Notes under the pieces: generated by a model
Seen by the model: only the letters and a program-made list of their open reading frames with translations
Told to the model about the DNA's origin: nothing
Databases searched by the model: none
Assembly (NCBI GenBank): GCA_963575745.1
Contig: CAUYUJ010001726.1
Span: forward strand, 20,001-84,000
Length of the DNA stretch: 64,000 nt
Direction: 5' to 3'
Origin: Prorocentrum cordatum
Taxonomy: Eukaryota > Sar > Dinophyceae > Prorocentrales > Prorocentraceae
Shown here: piece after piece, positions 11,140 through 21,510 of the stretch
Position numbering within the stretch: position 1 is the first letter of the stretch
Layout of the letters: each line of letters begins with the position of its first letter
Program-made: the position numbers and the translations under genes

Positions 11140-11850
11140 TAGGCGCCGCGCCCAGGTCCTCGACTTCGCGCATGTCACGGTGGAGGCGATGAGCCAGTTC
11201 GCACAACTGCTACCTCTCGGCGGCGGCGTTGATCTTGCCGCGGATGAGCGCCAAGAGGGCGCGCGCGATCTCGCGCTCGTCCACAAAGCGGTCGGACATG
11301 TAACACCGGTACAACGAAGCGCTCACCATCATATTGGCGGCGTCGTCTGTGGCCCGGTCCAAGTGCCAGCGCAAGTAGCGGCCGTCGTGCTCGCCAGTGG
11401 CCTGGCATCCTGACTCGACGGCATTGCGAATTGGCCCGCGGAGAGCGCCAGCGGCCTGGCATGCGAGACACAGGTGGTGATCCGTCTCGAGGCCATGTCC
11501 AGCCATTATCCCGTGGCTTACGCGTGAAATGGCCCCTCCCTGTCACTGCACTCGGGGCGAGGCGCGACGTCGTCGGACACAGGGCCTGGCATTGCCAGGA
11601 GGCCTGGCGGAAGCTTCTCCAGGCGCGTGACCTTGGCAACCCGTCGCAGGACGACTTTCCAAGTGGTGCATCCTTGGGTGGTGATCTTCTCGCGGCCCTC
11701 CTCCGAAAAGTACGTGGCCCCGACAGCCGGCTGGAAGTCAGTTCCAGGATGGCGGGAGGGTCCTCGCCAGAGACCTCGCCAATACTGCCTGCGAAATTGT
11801 CCATCTGGGTCGTGTCCGAGCTGTTCTGGCCGCATCGGCAGGCAGCGTGG
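11140..11850 (-). pseudogene. Decayed or multi-exon coding relic, unrecognised
   Basis: Three consecutive minus-strand pieces look like protein but lie in three frames. ~11840-11745 contains SSDTTQMDNFAGSIGEVSGE. 11745-11521 contains TDFQPAVGATYFSEEGREK and ends in a stop. 11506-11213 contains LETDHHLCLACQAAG, DGRYLRWHLDRATDDAANMM and FVDEREIARALLALIRGK. A TAG follows, then QLCELAHRLHRDMREVEDLG in the same frame. Each shift is in the -1 sense. This pattern fits an old frameshifted gene or retroelement better than clean exons, although ATG followed by GTGAGC inside the third piece could be a donor. No family recognised. Confidence 0.35.
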
Positions 11851-11989
11851 ATAGTGCCAAGTGCGCGGTACAGTGGGGCCCCATGCCCAGCACCACTGAC
11901 GCCAAGAAATTGGTCAGGGTTCAGGACGCGCAGCGAGTGGCCGCGGCGCCCAGCAATTCGTTCGGAGAGGCGCACGGCAGGCCACAAGA

Positions 11990-12125
11990 GGCCACCAAGT
12001 AGCGCCCAAGAGGCCCCAAGGGGCCCCCAAGAGGCCGAACAGAGGCCCCCTAAACAGCCCCGAGGAGGCGCCCAGGCTGCCTCCCAAAAGCACCCGAAAA
12101 GCCCCCCACGAGATCCCAACGAACA
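11990..12125. repeat. Short CCCAAGAGGC array
   Basis: Degenerate ~12-bp words (GCCCCCAAGAGG and variants) are repeated. It belongs to the same low-complexity family as 12575-13130 and 13430-14015. Confidence 0.7.
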
Positions 12126-12201
12126 TCAAATACGCTTCATGCCCACGGCCCGGGCACGGCGGCAGGACGGGCTGGGGGCCAAGTAGAACAAGACACGGGA
12201 G

Positions 12202-12560
12202 CGCATCGTCGAAGGATCTGGAAGACTCCTTCTCCGTTACACGGATGCAATCGCGCCGCGAGTAAGAAGCAATCATTTTTTATAAACGCGCACCGCTTGA
12301 GCCCACCGCGTATCGTCGAAAGATCTGGAAGACTCCTCCTCCGTTACACGGAGGCGATCGCGCCTCGAGTAAGAAGCAGTCATCTTTTATAAACGGGCAC
12401 CGCTTGAGCCCAACGCGCATCGTCGAAGGATCTGGAAGACTCCTTCTCCGTTACACGGATGCGATCGTGCCTCGAAAAAGAAGCAACCATCTTTTATAGG
12501 CGCGCGCTGCTTGAGCCCAACCAGCGGCGGACGCAGGCGCGTCGCTGGCAGGTTCGCATG
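12202..12560. repeat. Dispersed repeat N, three tandem ~107-bp units
   Basis: Units start near 12202, 12309 and 12416. Each has CGCATCGTCGAAGGATCTGG, CTCCGTTACACGGA, a CTTTTATAAACG box and CGCTTGAGCCCA. The last unit carries the GCGGCGGACGCAGGCGCGTC tail also seen at 6200-6240. Short peptides are similar between copies, but there is no start or stop consistency. Confidence 0.8.
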
Positions 12561-12574
12561 TACCCTCACGCTCA

Positions 12575-13130
12575 ATGCCCGCGTGGTCGCTCCAGAGGCC
12601 CAGACCGCCTTGCTCGGGACATGCATGTCCAAGATGGCCCAGGATGGCTGGCCCCGAAGACCGTCCTGGACCTCTTTGGGGCGCCTCCTGGGCCGTACTG
12701 GGCGCCCTGAAGGGCGGCCCAAAGAGGCCGAAGCCGTCGATCCCATTGGTTTGGCTTGGTGCTCGAGTTACCACCTGCCGTTTTAGTCTCCAGTGCGTCC
12801 AAGACACCCCGAGAGGCGCCCAAGATCGCACCAAACCCGCCGAAAGTTCCCAAGGGGGGCCCAAAGAGGCCCCCGAGACGGCCACAGGACGGGCCCAACT
12901 GGGGGAACACGAACTGACACTGTGTACGTAAGCCCTCCGCTCCAAGAGATGGTTCCAAGATCCCCCCCAGAGGCCCCCGAGGTGCCCCCCAAGAGGCCCC
13001 GAGAGGCCGCCGGGAGGCCCCGAGGGGCCCAGCTCGGGCCCCAAGAAGTCCCCAAGAAGCCCCCGAGGCGCCCCAACGCATCCCGCGAACCGCCTCCAAG
13101 AGGCGCCCGAGAGCGAAAGGGCCCCCAATA
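12575..13130. repeat. Degenerate CCAAGAGG/CCAAGATGG array
   Basis: Built from ~10-12 bp words (CCCAAGATGG, GGCCCCCAAGAGG, CCCCGAGAGG) with heavy drift. It yields long Gly/Pro/Arg frames on several strands that are not genes. Bases 13131-13430 are unique with nothing recognised. Confidence 0.75.
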
Positions 13131-13429
13131 GATTTTCACGGGCATCCAAAGGGGGCGTCCGACCGACAACCCAGGCACAATAGCGGGATGGGCCAACGGC
13201 CACTGAATACGATTACTCTCATTCGCAGTATCACCTGATTGGTAGATGTAGTATTACGAGTAGAAGCAAGATCACCATTATCAGTGCTTTTGTCGGGCCA
13301 GCCCGTTGGGATAAGATGGTCTAGCGAGTTCTTTCTTCCCCCTTTCCGACAACCTCTTCCTTGCCGCGAGATGCGCCTGCCTCCCACCCCGTGATTTTCG
13401 GTGGAGGACGGGGTCACGAGGCGTTAGAG

Positions 13430-14015
13430 CGTCCAAGGTGGCCCAAGATGCCCCCGAGAGGGCGTCCAGTGCTCCAAGATGGCCTACAGGATGGCTCGAG
13501 ATAGCCGACGATGGTCGAGGACTGCTTCCGGCATCTCTCCTAGGGAAGCCCGACGAGGGCCACAAGACGGTTCCAAGTCCTCTCGGAGCCCCCTTCAAAA
13601 CGTTCCTAGGAGGCCAAACCCCTAAAACACCGAAGGAAAACCGACGATGTGGGCACTCTCGCTGTTTTGCTTCCGATCCGCCTCTAGAACCTCAAGATGG
13701 CCCCAAGATGGCCCAAGAGAGGCCCGAGAAGAGCCCCAAGAGGCCCCCGAAATGACCCCAAGAGCGCCCCAAGAGGGCCCCAAGAGGTGATTTTGACGAC
13801 CCCAGGGGGGGGGGAGGCAAACTTTGGACCCACCCCCTTTGGATCAATGGCCTCCAAGGCGGCTTCAAGAGGCCCTCCAGGGCTCCCAAGGGACCCCCAA
13901 GAGGGCTCCAAGAGGGCCCCAAGAGGCCCCGAGACCCTCCAAAAGAGCCCCAAGAGAACCCCAAGGTCCCCCACAAGAATCCCAAGAGGGCTCCAAGAGG
14001 CGATGTTGAGGGCTA
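13430..14015. repeat. Degenerate CCAAGAGG array, second block
   Basis: Same word family as 12575-13130, most regular at 13870-14010 (GGCTCCAAGAGG GCCCCAAGAGG). It runs into the CTC array that follows. Confidence 0.8.
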
Positions 14016-14027
14016 TGTCCTCGCCCT

Positions 14028-14176
14028 CGATGTCCTCCTCCTCCTCCTCCTCCTCCTCCTCCTCCTCCTCCTCCTCCTCCTCCTCCTCCATCTCCTCCTC
14101 CTCCTCCTCCTCCTCTTCCTCCTCCTCCTCCTCCTCCTCCTCCTCCTCCTCCTCCTCCTCCTCCTCCTCCTCCTTC
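14028..14176. repeat. (CTC)n array
   Basis: Nearly pure CTC for ~150 bp, reading as poly-Ser/Leu/Pro in the three plus frames. Confidence 0.95.
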
Positions 14177-14318
14177 CCTCGCCCCTCACGCGGGCCCTGG
14201 GGGGGGGCCGAAGGGGCCCTCCAAGGCCTCTCGGCTCACCCTGGTTGCCCGCGCTGTTTCACTACATGTGCCTCTTCGTCACTTTTCCCCGTCAACTCTC
14301 ATGGGAAGGGCGTGTGAA

Positions 14319-14545
14319 TGGGCTGGTGGGGATACTTTTTGCCGGCAGCCGCGAGCGAGAGCGCAACAGCGGCGAGTCAAAGTCCGGGCGGGCCGCGCGA
14401 GGGGCTAATCAACCAAGCAGAAGCAGGGCTAGCACCGACACTCAAAACGGGACCAGGAAGTCGGCTGGTGGGGATACTTTTTTGGTCGCGGCTCCAAGGA
14501 AAAGCCCAGGGAGCGGTCACAATGTCCGGGGCGCGGTACATTGTA
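14319..14545. repeat. Direct duplication, ~144-bp spacing
   Basis: GGCTGGTGGGGATACTTTTT occurs at ~14319 and ~14463, each time followed at similar distance by a diverged GTCAAAGTCCGGGCGGGCC / GTCACAATGTCCGGGGCGCG segment. The rest of 14177-14800 shows nothing recognisable. Confidence 0.6.
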
Positions 14546-14800
14546 AATTTGCGAATCCAGCCGTCACTGTCGACAGCCGACCGCACCTGCAAGCATGCCC
14601 GCAGTTGCACAAGCAAAGTACAAAATGAACTAAATTCGCAGACGACGCACATCAATCTGGTGAGGATACGCGAAGCGTGAAGAACTATGCTTCGTGCTGG
14701 CGCGGCCGCGGTCGTGCGGGCACGGCCGCGGCGGGGCCACTCAGGCGGAGGCAGCCGCGGCCACATCGGCGCGCCAACCATGATCATTCCACTGTGAAGG

Positions 14801-14973
14801 GGCCCAGGGACACACAGACAAAAAGACACAAATCCAAGGATTTACCATCTGTTCCATATTTCCTGAATTCTCGTCTTCCCCTCCACTTCCCACATCTTGC
14901 ATATTTTCCTGGGGATCGATGATTAGTTTGTCCTGGGAATTGACGATTCGTTGTCTCTGCGTGCTTTTCCCCT
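14801..14973. repeat. Dispersed repeat J copy 1
   Basis: It starts with CAGGGACACACAGACA-like sequence, has TCTTCCCCTCCACTTCCCA in the middle, and ends TTCGTTGTCTCTGCGTGCTTTTCCCCTCCTGA. Three further copies (32410, 53894, 61657) share this order and length (~160-180 bp), so it is a defined element of unknown type. Confidence 0.75.
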
Positions 14974-15090
14974 CCTGACACTGGGGGCACACGCTCGCGC
15001 TCCGCGCGGGAACCCCTGTGGCCGGGACGCACCTGACGTGACAGCCGCGCGTCGGCAGGGGATGACGCTCAGCCCCCCCTCCACCAGCGG

Positions 15091-15302
15091 CCTCCCAGAT
15101 GGGGTCCGAGTAGATGGGGTCGGAGGATCGCGCCGCATCGGCGGTACATCGCCGAGGCTTCGGCGATGCATTGGAGACGTCGGCGACGCATCCGCTGACG
15201 TCGGCGTGGGGACAATCGGGCTCCGCATCGAGCCGCACCGTCGATACATCCGCGATGCGGCGCGATCCTCCGACCCCATCTGCTCGGACCCCACCTGGGA
15301 GG
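15091..15302. mobile_element. TIR element, family C copy 2
   Basis: The outer arm CCTCCCAGATGGGGTCCGAG, then GATGGGGTCGGAGGATCGCG, are both inverted at the right end, giving ~50-bp TIRs. The interior carries the GCATCGGCGATGC-type palindromes of copy 1. 212 bp, no ORF. Confidence 0.8.
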
Positions 15303-15363
15303 CCAAGAGGCTGCTGCTCCGCCCGGTCAAGAGCAGCCGCGGGGGGGGGAGAGGCGGGACGAA

Positions 15364-15715
15364 GGAGAGGAGGAGGAGGAGGAGGAGGAGGAGGAGGAGG
15401 AGGAGGAGGAGGAGCGCGCTGGCGGGCCCCCCCCCCAGCGGTGCCCGCCGAGCCCGCCGCTCCTCACCGAAGCTGTGGTTGCGCGTGTGCGCGGCCGCGG
15501 GGACGCTGCAGGGGGCTCCCCGGGGGACCCATCGCCTGCACCCCTGAGGAGGAGGAGGAGGAGGAGGAGGAGGAGGAGTCGGAGGAGGAGGAGGAGAAGG
15601 ACGAGGACGAGGAGGAGGAGGAGGAGGAGGAGCTGCCCCTCACCAAAGCAGTGGTTGTGTGTGTGCGGCCTGCAGGCTCCCCGGGGGCCCCGTCGCCTGC
15701 ACCCCCGGAGGCGCG
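15364..15715. repeat. (GGA)n arrays with a duplicated GC-rich unit
   Basis: GGA runs at 15364-15415 and 15549-15632 are each followed or preceded by a ~85-bp segment: CCTCACC.AAGC.GTGGTTG ... CTCCCCGGGGG ... TCGCCTGCACCCC. The two copies (~15460 and ~15638) differ by drift, so array and unit were duplicated together. Confidence 0.7.
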
Positions 15716-15825
15716 TGCAGGGGGCGGCAGAGCGGAGGCAGGGAGAGAGAGGCAAGAGAGGTGCCGCCTGCACCCGCGGCAGCAGCGCCACGGTGCCGCA
15801 GCCGAGCAAGGGCGCCCCTCCTCCT

Positions 15826-15983
15826 TCTCCTGCGCCTCCTCCTCCTCCTCCTCCTCCTCCTCCCTCCTCCTCCTGCTTCCTCCTCCTCCTCCTCCTCCTC
15901 CTCCTCCTCCTCCTCCTTCTCCTCCCCCCTCCTCCTCATCCCCCTCCTCCTCCTCCGCCTCCTCCTCCTCCTCCTCCTCCTCC

Positions 15984-16028
<45 letters not shown>

Positions 16029-16156
16029 CCATCACCATCAGCATCAGCATCAGCATCATCATCATCATCATCATCATCAGCAGCATCATCAGCAGCATCA
16101 TCATCATCATCAGCATCATCAGCATCATCAGCATCATCATCATCATCGTCATCATC

Positions 16157-16188
<32 letters not shown>

Positions 16189-16795
16189 CCTCATTCTCAT
16201 CCCCATCCTCATCCTCATCATCCTCATCATCATCATCAGCAGCAGCATCATCAGCATCATCAGCATCATCAGCATCATCAGCATCATCAGCATCATCAGC
16301 ATCATCAGCATCATCATCATCATCCCCTCCTCCTCCTCATCCTCCTCCTCATCCCCCTCCTCCTCGTTCTTGCCCTCATTGTCTTCCTTTCCTTGTCCTC
16401 ATCCTCCTCCTTCTTCCCCATCCTCCTCCTTTTTCTCCTCCTCATTCTTCTCCTCCTCCTTCTTCTGCTCCTCCTCCTCCTCCTCCTCCTCCTCCTCCTC
16501 TTGTTCCTCCTCCTCCCCCTCTTATTCTTCCTCCTCCTCCCCCTCTTCCTCCTCATCCTCCTCCTCCTGCTCCTGCTCCTTCTCCCCCTCCTCCTCCTCC
16601 CGCCTTCTTTGCCGCTCCGCCCAAGGGAGGGGGGAAGGGGCAGGGCCACTCCTGGACGATCTCCACCGTGCATCCCGCTCTCGTGCAGATGCTTCCTCCC
16701 ACTCTGTACGCCTCGCTCGCTCTCTCTCTCTCTCTCTCGCTCTCTCTCTCTCTTCTCGCTCTCTCTCTCTCTCTCTCTCGCTCTCCCCCCCTCGC
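15826..16795. repeat. (CTC)n - (CAT/CAG)n - (CTC)n mosaic, then (CT)n
   Basis: CTC to ~15985, then ~335 bp of CAT/CAG/CAC triplets with an inner (CAGCATCAT) sub-array at 16240-16310, then CTC to ~16610. A CT dinucleotide tract follows at 16715-16795. All long open frames across it are triplet artefacts. Confidence 0.95.
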
Positions 16796-16799
16796 TACT

Positions 16800-17344
16800 T
16801 AGGATCCTCTGCAGGGAAGAAGCGGGGAACGGAGAAGACTTGATGAATCGGGAGGGGGACGGGGGGATGGGGGAGCGGGAGGGGAGGAAGGGAAGGATTG
16901 ATCTTCCTCCTCCTCTCCCTCCTCCTCCTGGAGGAGAGGGATGGGAAGGGCGACGTGCCTCGACGAAGGACGGCAGCTCGTTATTGGTGGCCTCCCCGAA
17001 CTGCAACGAGCCCATCTGGCCCTTCTGCATCATCCGCGCCGCTGTGTTGATCGTGTCCTCGGGCAGGAGCTGCGCGTATATACAATAGGGTATGTAAGTC
17101 CTGTCCCGTGGGGCTCCTCAGAAACACCACAGGACAGAGCATAGTGTATGATCTTCCGGCCGGCTCTCCGGGCCCTTCGCTGTGTCTGAGACGCTGTCGT
17201 CGTGTTCGTCGTCGTCGCCAGTCCCGAGAAAAAGAAAACGAACAGAGAAAATAATCGTCGTAGTTAAGTCGGTGCCTACCCATTTCTCCCCTCTCTGAGC
17301 GGGGGGGGGAGGGGGGAAGGGAGTAGGGGGGGGTACAGAGGGGT
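16800..17344. other. Unique sequence, nothing recognised
   Basis: GC-rich with a purine-rich part (16840-16960). No domain, splice pattern or shared repeat seen. Confidence 0.35.
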
Positions 17345-17460
17345 CCCGCCAGCCCCCCACCAAGAGGCACAAGGAGGCCCCCAAGAGGCCACCAATAGGC
17401 CCCCAAGAAGCTCCCTGGAGACCCCAAGAGTGCCTCAATTGGCTCCCAAGAAGCCTCCTC
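17345..17460. repeat. CCAAGAGG array
   Basis: Words CCCCCAAGAGGC and CCCCAAGAAGC repeated, followed by CTCCTCC. Same family as at 12-14 kb. Confidence 0.75.
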
Positions 17461-17496
17461 CTCCTCCTCCTTTTCCCTCCATCTCCTCTGCTTATT

Positions 17497-17665
17497 CTTC
17501 CTTCTCCCCAACGTGTTCCCCAAGAAGGGCTTCTACATCTACAACGGCTGGGGGAACAGATAGTCCGATAGCTTGGCCGAACCATGGCCATAACGTTCGG
17601 CTACGCGCTTTCAAAAAGGCAGGGGGCGGCGGTGATTCGCTGTAGGCGTCTTCGATCCCCGCCCT
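17497..17665 (+). repeat. Dispersed repeat D copy 1
   Basis: It shares AACGTGTTCCCC.AAG.AGGGCTTC, CAACGGCTGGGGG, and the tail CGGTGATTCGC.GTAGGCGTCTTCGAT with 18497-18660. Both copies follow a CCAAGAGG array and a CTC stretch, so array plus repeat probably moved or duplicated together. Confidence 0.7.
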
Positions 17666-17760
17666 CCGCTGGCTTGCCACAAGGGTGCTTGGCGAACTGA
17701 GTATCAAGTGGTTTGGATTCTTGTGGACTTCCCCCTGAGGCGTCGGCCTATGCCGCCGCC

Positions 17761-18440
17761 CACATGGAAGGCCGCGCCAAGCCGCAGAATCCGCCGAAAA
17801 ACTGGTCCAACCATCCCAAGACGGCCAAGATGGCGTCCAAGATGGCCCCCAAGACGGCCTCGACGTCCGCCCAAGAAGCCACCAGGACTGCCCAAGATGG
17901 CTCCAAGATGGCCCAAGACTGCCAAGAGGCACCAAAGACGCCCCTGAGACGGCCCAAATAGCCTCAAAGAGGACCTCCAAAAAGGCCCGAAGAGACCATG
18001 ATCATTGAAGTTCCTCAGGCGTGCGACGGAGTTTGGCATTTGCTTCAAAGCGGCCTCCCGTCGGCCCAAGACGACCCAAGAGGCTCCCAAGATTGCACCA
18101 GGATCGCCCAAGAGGCCTCCAAGATGGCCGCACAACGGCCCAAAAGGCTCCCATCCCAAGACGGCCCCAAAAGGGCCCAAAGACGGTCCAAGAGGCCTCC
18201 TAGACGCCTAAGATTGTCTTTGAGACGGCCCCGAAGCGCCCTAAGAGGGCCCCAAGACGGTCCAGAGAGGCTCCCAAGACGACTTCCGACGGCGTCAGAC
18301 GGGCGCGTCAGACGGGCCAGGAGCGCCGCAAGACGGCCAAAGAGGCCCCCAAGAAGTACCCAAAGACCCCCGAGAGGCCCAAGGAGGCCCCCAAGCCCCC
18401 AGGCAGCACCCAGGAGGCCCCAAGAATGACACAAGAAGCT
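17761..18440. repeat. CCAAGATGGCC / CCAAGACGGCC array
   Basis: Long degenerate array dominated by CCAAGA(T/C)GG and CCCAAGAGGC at ~10-15 bp spacing. A less regular segment lies around 18000-18060. No gene. Confidence 0.75.
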
Positions 18441-18496
18441 CCCAAGAGGTCTTGTCATCCTTCTCCTCACCCTCCTTTCTCCTTCCTCTCCTCATC

Positions 18497-18660
18497 CTCC
18501 TCTTCCTCCCCCACGTGTTCCCCGAAGGGCTTCCACAACGGCTGGGGGCACGCATGGTCCAATAGCGTGACTTAATTTTGCCCGAACGTTTGGACGCATA
18601 AGTGTATCCTAAAAGGCTAAGGCTGCGGTGATTCGCCGTAGGCGTCTTCGATAGGATAGG
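18497..18660 (+). repeat. Dispersed repeat D copy 2
   Basis: Diverged copy of 17497-17665. The conserved ends are CACGTGTTCCCCGAAGGGCTTC and GCGGTGATTCGCCGTAGGCG, listed here as two short motifs; the middle has drifted. It abuts TIR element C copy 3. Confidence 0.65.
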
Positions 18661-18670
18661 AGCGTAAAGG

Positions 18671-18886
18671 CCTCACAAATGGAGTCCGAGGAGATGGGGT
18701 CGGAGGATTGCACCAAATCGCCGATGTATCGCCAATGTATCGCCGATGTATCGGCAATGCATCGGCGATGCATCGGCGACGTCGGCGTAGAGAAATCGGG
18801 CTCCACATCAAGCCGCATCGCCGATGCATCGCCGATGCGGCGCGATCCTCCGACCCCATCTACGCACCCGGAACCCACTCGGGAGG
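18671..18886. mobile_element. TIR element, family C copy 3
   Basis: It begins CCTCACAAATGGAGTCCGAG, with the inner arm GATGGGGTCGGAGG. The inverse of both closes the element (ending CCACTCGGGAGG). The interior has ATGTATCGCCGATG and GCATCGGCGATGC palindromes. 216 bp. Confidence 0.8.
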
Positions 18887-18969
18887 CAAGGAGTGCGTCC
18901 CTGGGTCTGGTTCCCGACCGCCCTCTCACGGTCGCCACTCTGCTTGGCTGTGCTCACCACCTGCATCGA

Positions 18970-19335
18970 CTGCACGCGAGAGCGACCCTGGGTGAGAGTG
19001 ACCTCTGGTGCGCGGCTTCTCGGGTCGGGCGAAAGGGGGGGATAGCAAAGGGGGGGTTTGAGAATCAGCTCACGTAGCTGATTTTCCCGGCGCCTCCCGG
19101 CGCCGGGAGGCGTCCATGTGTCAGAGAATGGAACCCTCCGTGGGGCCGAAACCAGCTGCATGCAGCAAATTTCGTAAACCCCCCTTTCCCAATCCCCCCC
19201 TTTCGCCCGGGCCGAGCTTCATGGGGGGCAAGCGCGAGCGCGCACGACGCGGCCGCCGCGCCGCGCTCGGCGATCCGGGGGCCCCAGCGGGCCCGCACCG
19301 AGGGCCCCTCCGGCGAGAGGACACTCCTCTGGCGG
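18970..19335. mobile_element. TIR element G copy 2 with nested foldback
   Basis: The outer part matches G copy 1: CTGCACGCGAGAGCGACC on the left, and CCCGCACCGAGGGC then GGCGAGAGGACACTC on the right. Inside (~19024-19210) a second inverted pair begins GGGCGAAAGGGGGGGAT and is mirrored by CCCCCCTTTCGCCC. Its middle holds small perfect palindromes (CGGCGCCTCCCGGCGCCGGG). The structure suggests an element inserted into an element. Confidence 0.5.
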
Positions 19336-19354
19336 CGCGCACAAGGGGGTATGG

Positions 19355-19490
19355 GGGAGGGGGGACGGCTTCTTAGAAGGAGGCTGCTTCTTAGAAGGCG
19401 CCGGCCTTACATCTACAGAGAAGGCCCGCGCCTTCCAAGAAGCGGGGGTGCTTCTAAGAAGCCTTCCCCCCCTCCCCCATACCCCCTTCT
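19355..19490. repeat. H-like palindromic segment
   Basis: Repeated GGCTTCTTAGAAGG / CTTCTAAGAAGCC words form nested hairpins, similar in style to family H. A related patch lies at 22160-22240. Too diverged to call as a full copy. Confidence 0.45.
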
Positions 19491-19752
19491 GCGCGTGGCC
19501 GGCTCCTGCGTGCAGTCGCCTGCGGGCGCGAGCGCGCGCGCGGGGCGGTCCCCGAAGAGCCGGTACCGGGGCAGCTTCCTGCCGATCACGCCCGCCACGA
19601 TGGGGCCTGCCCGCCCAGGAGGCGAGGGCTCGCGGCGGGCGCGCGGGCAGGGGCGGAGAGAGCGAGGCGCGGAGGCGGGGAGCGCCTCACTGGGCTCGGC
19701 ACTTTCTTCACAGTCGAGTCGTGATTTTTTCTGGAGGCGCACGCTCGGCGGT

Positions 19753-19910
19753 GGACGAAGCCTCCCTGCAGTAAAGAAACCATGTAGCGAAAACGGCCTA
19801 GGACCGAAACCAACGGACCTGGACCCGCAGAAGCGACGGCCGCGACGCCCTCTCTCGCGAACCGGAAAAAGCCAACGCGCGAATCGACGCGTCAAGGCAG
19901 GAGGCCTGTC
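19753..19910. mobile_element. TIR element, family O copy 1 (158 bp)
   Basis: It starts GGACGAAGCCTCCCTGCAGT, contains GAAAACGGCC and GACCGAAACC.. and CGACGGCCGCGACGCCCTC, and ends AGGAGGCCTGTC. The same order occurs at 60308-60460 and, shortened, at 61436-61548. Confidence 0.7.
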
Positions 19911-20058
19911 AACCACCGAAACGCCGAGCGGTGGAGAGCGGGCGGGCTGTCCACGCGCCCGAGGGCTCCGAGGGGCCCCCCCCGAGGCCGGCGGCGCGGC
20001 AGCCCTCGGCCACAACGGCGGCCGAGGAGACGTACGAAGGTCGGGTGGCAAGGATCAA

Positions 20059-20150
20059 GTCGGGCCTGTCCCTCTGCAGGAGGAATGCTCAAAAATCGTC
20101 AAAAAATACAGAGGGGACGATTTTTTCTATGATTCCCAACCCTCCTATGG
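20059..20150. mobile_element. Family M fragment
   Basis: Only the left end is recognised (GTCGGGCCTGTCCCTCTGC, then AAAAATCGTC and AAAAAATAC words). No clear right TIR before the CTC array, so it is truncated or interrupted. Confidence 0.45.
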
Positions 20151-20192
20151 TTGGGTACTCGTGTTGAATAGAGCAGCGTGTCGCCCTGCGCC

Positions 20193-20665
20193 CCCCTCCT
20201 CCTCCTCCCTCCTCCTCCTCCTCCACCACCTCCTAACCTCCTCCTCCATCCTCCTCCTCACTCCTCCCTCCTCCTCCTCCTCCTCCTCCTCCTCCTACCA
20301 CCTCCTCCTCCTCCTCCCCCTCCCCCTCCCCCTCCGCCCCCTCCCCCTCCCCCACCCCCCTCCCCTCCCCTCCCCCTCCCCCCCGCCCCTCCCCCTCCCC
20401 CCCTCTCCCCCCCTCCTCCTCGCTCCTCACCTCCACCGTAACCACCGCCTCCTCCCCTCCTCCGCCTCCTCCTCCTCCTCCTCCTCCTCCTCCTCCTCCT
20501 CCTCCTCCTCCTCCTCCTCCTCCTCCTCCTCCTCCTCCTCCTCCTCCTCCTCCTCCTCCTCCTCCCCACCTCCTCCTCCTCCTCCTCCTCCTCCTCCTCC
20601 TCCTCCTCCTCCTCCTCCTCCTCCTCCTCCTCCTCCTCCTCCTCCTCCTCCTCCCCTCTCCTCCC
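20193..20665. repeat. Very long (CTC)n array
   Basis: About 470 bp of CTC with C-rich drift at 20310-20440 and a nearly pure ~200-bp run at 20455-20660. Confidence 0.95.
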
Positions 20666-20720
20666 CTCCTCCTTCTCTCAAGTTTCCTGTGTTCCCTTCT
20701 CCTCTTCTCTCGTGCCGTCT

Positions 20721-21340
20721 GCGATCTGCGCAACCGTCGCCACTTTCGTGGGCTCCTGGGAGGCCCAGCGGGGGTACGTCCCACGCGGACCACCTCGGGA
20801 CCTCGCCGCCCCCTGGGGGGCTTGCGATCTGCGCAACTGTCGCCACTTTCGTGGGCTCCTGAGAGGCCCAGCGTATTCAACTGGATCCCACGCGGACCAC
20901 CTCGGGACCACGCTGCCGCCCCCCAGAGGGGCTCTGCGATCTGGCGCAACGGTCGGCCACTTTTCGTGTGCTCCAGGGAGGCCCAGCGGATTCCTCGTCC
21001 CCACGCGGACCACCTCGGGACCTCGCCGCCCCCTGGGGGGCTTGCGATCTGCGCAACTGTCGCCACTTTCGTGGGCTCCTGGGAGGCCCAGCGGATTCAC
21101 GTCCCACGCGGACCACCTCGGGACCTCGCCGCCCCCTAGGGGGCGTGCGACCTGCGCAACTGTCGCCACTTTCGTGGGCTCCTGGGAGGCCCAGCGGAGG
21201 TACGTCCCACGCGGACTACCTCGGAACCTCGCCGCCCCCTGGGGGGCTTGCGATCTGTGCAACTGTCGCCACTTTCGTGGGCTCCTGGGAGGCCCAGCGG
21301 AGGTACGTCCCACGTCGACCATTCGGAGGTACGTCATACG
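20721..21340 (+). repeat. 103-bp tandem minisatellite, six units
   Basis: Units start at ~20721, 20824, 20936, 21044, 21147 and 21250. Each contains GCGATCTGCGCAACTGTCGC, CACTTTCGTGGGCTCCTGGG, AGGCCCAGCGG, CCCACGCGGACCACCTCGGG and CTCGCCGCCCCCTGGGGGGC. The third unit has several single-base insertions. A plus frame stays open across much of it, but unit lengths vary (103-112), so coding is unlikely. Confidence 0.9.
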
Positions 21341-21510
21341 CGTTTTTTTCAACGCCCCTGTGCTTCCATTTTGTATAGTTGCCGTTCCTCCCCTTCTTGC
21401 TGCGATCTTCTGAAATCACTGTTGGGTGCTCTGTTGGCGCACTGCGGGTCCTTCAGAATGCCAGTCAGCATTGAGTGGCCCTGAGTATCATCGCCACATG
21501 TATAGAAAAG

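Noticed and set aside
12451-13203. Long Gly/Pro/Leu frames on both strands over the CCAAGAGG arrays
   Set aside because: The frames exist in several registers at once and follow the repeat word, with no stable boundaries or protein features.
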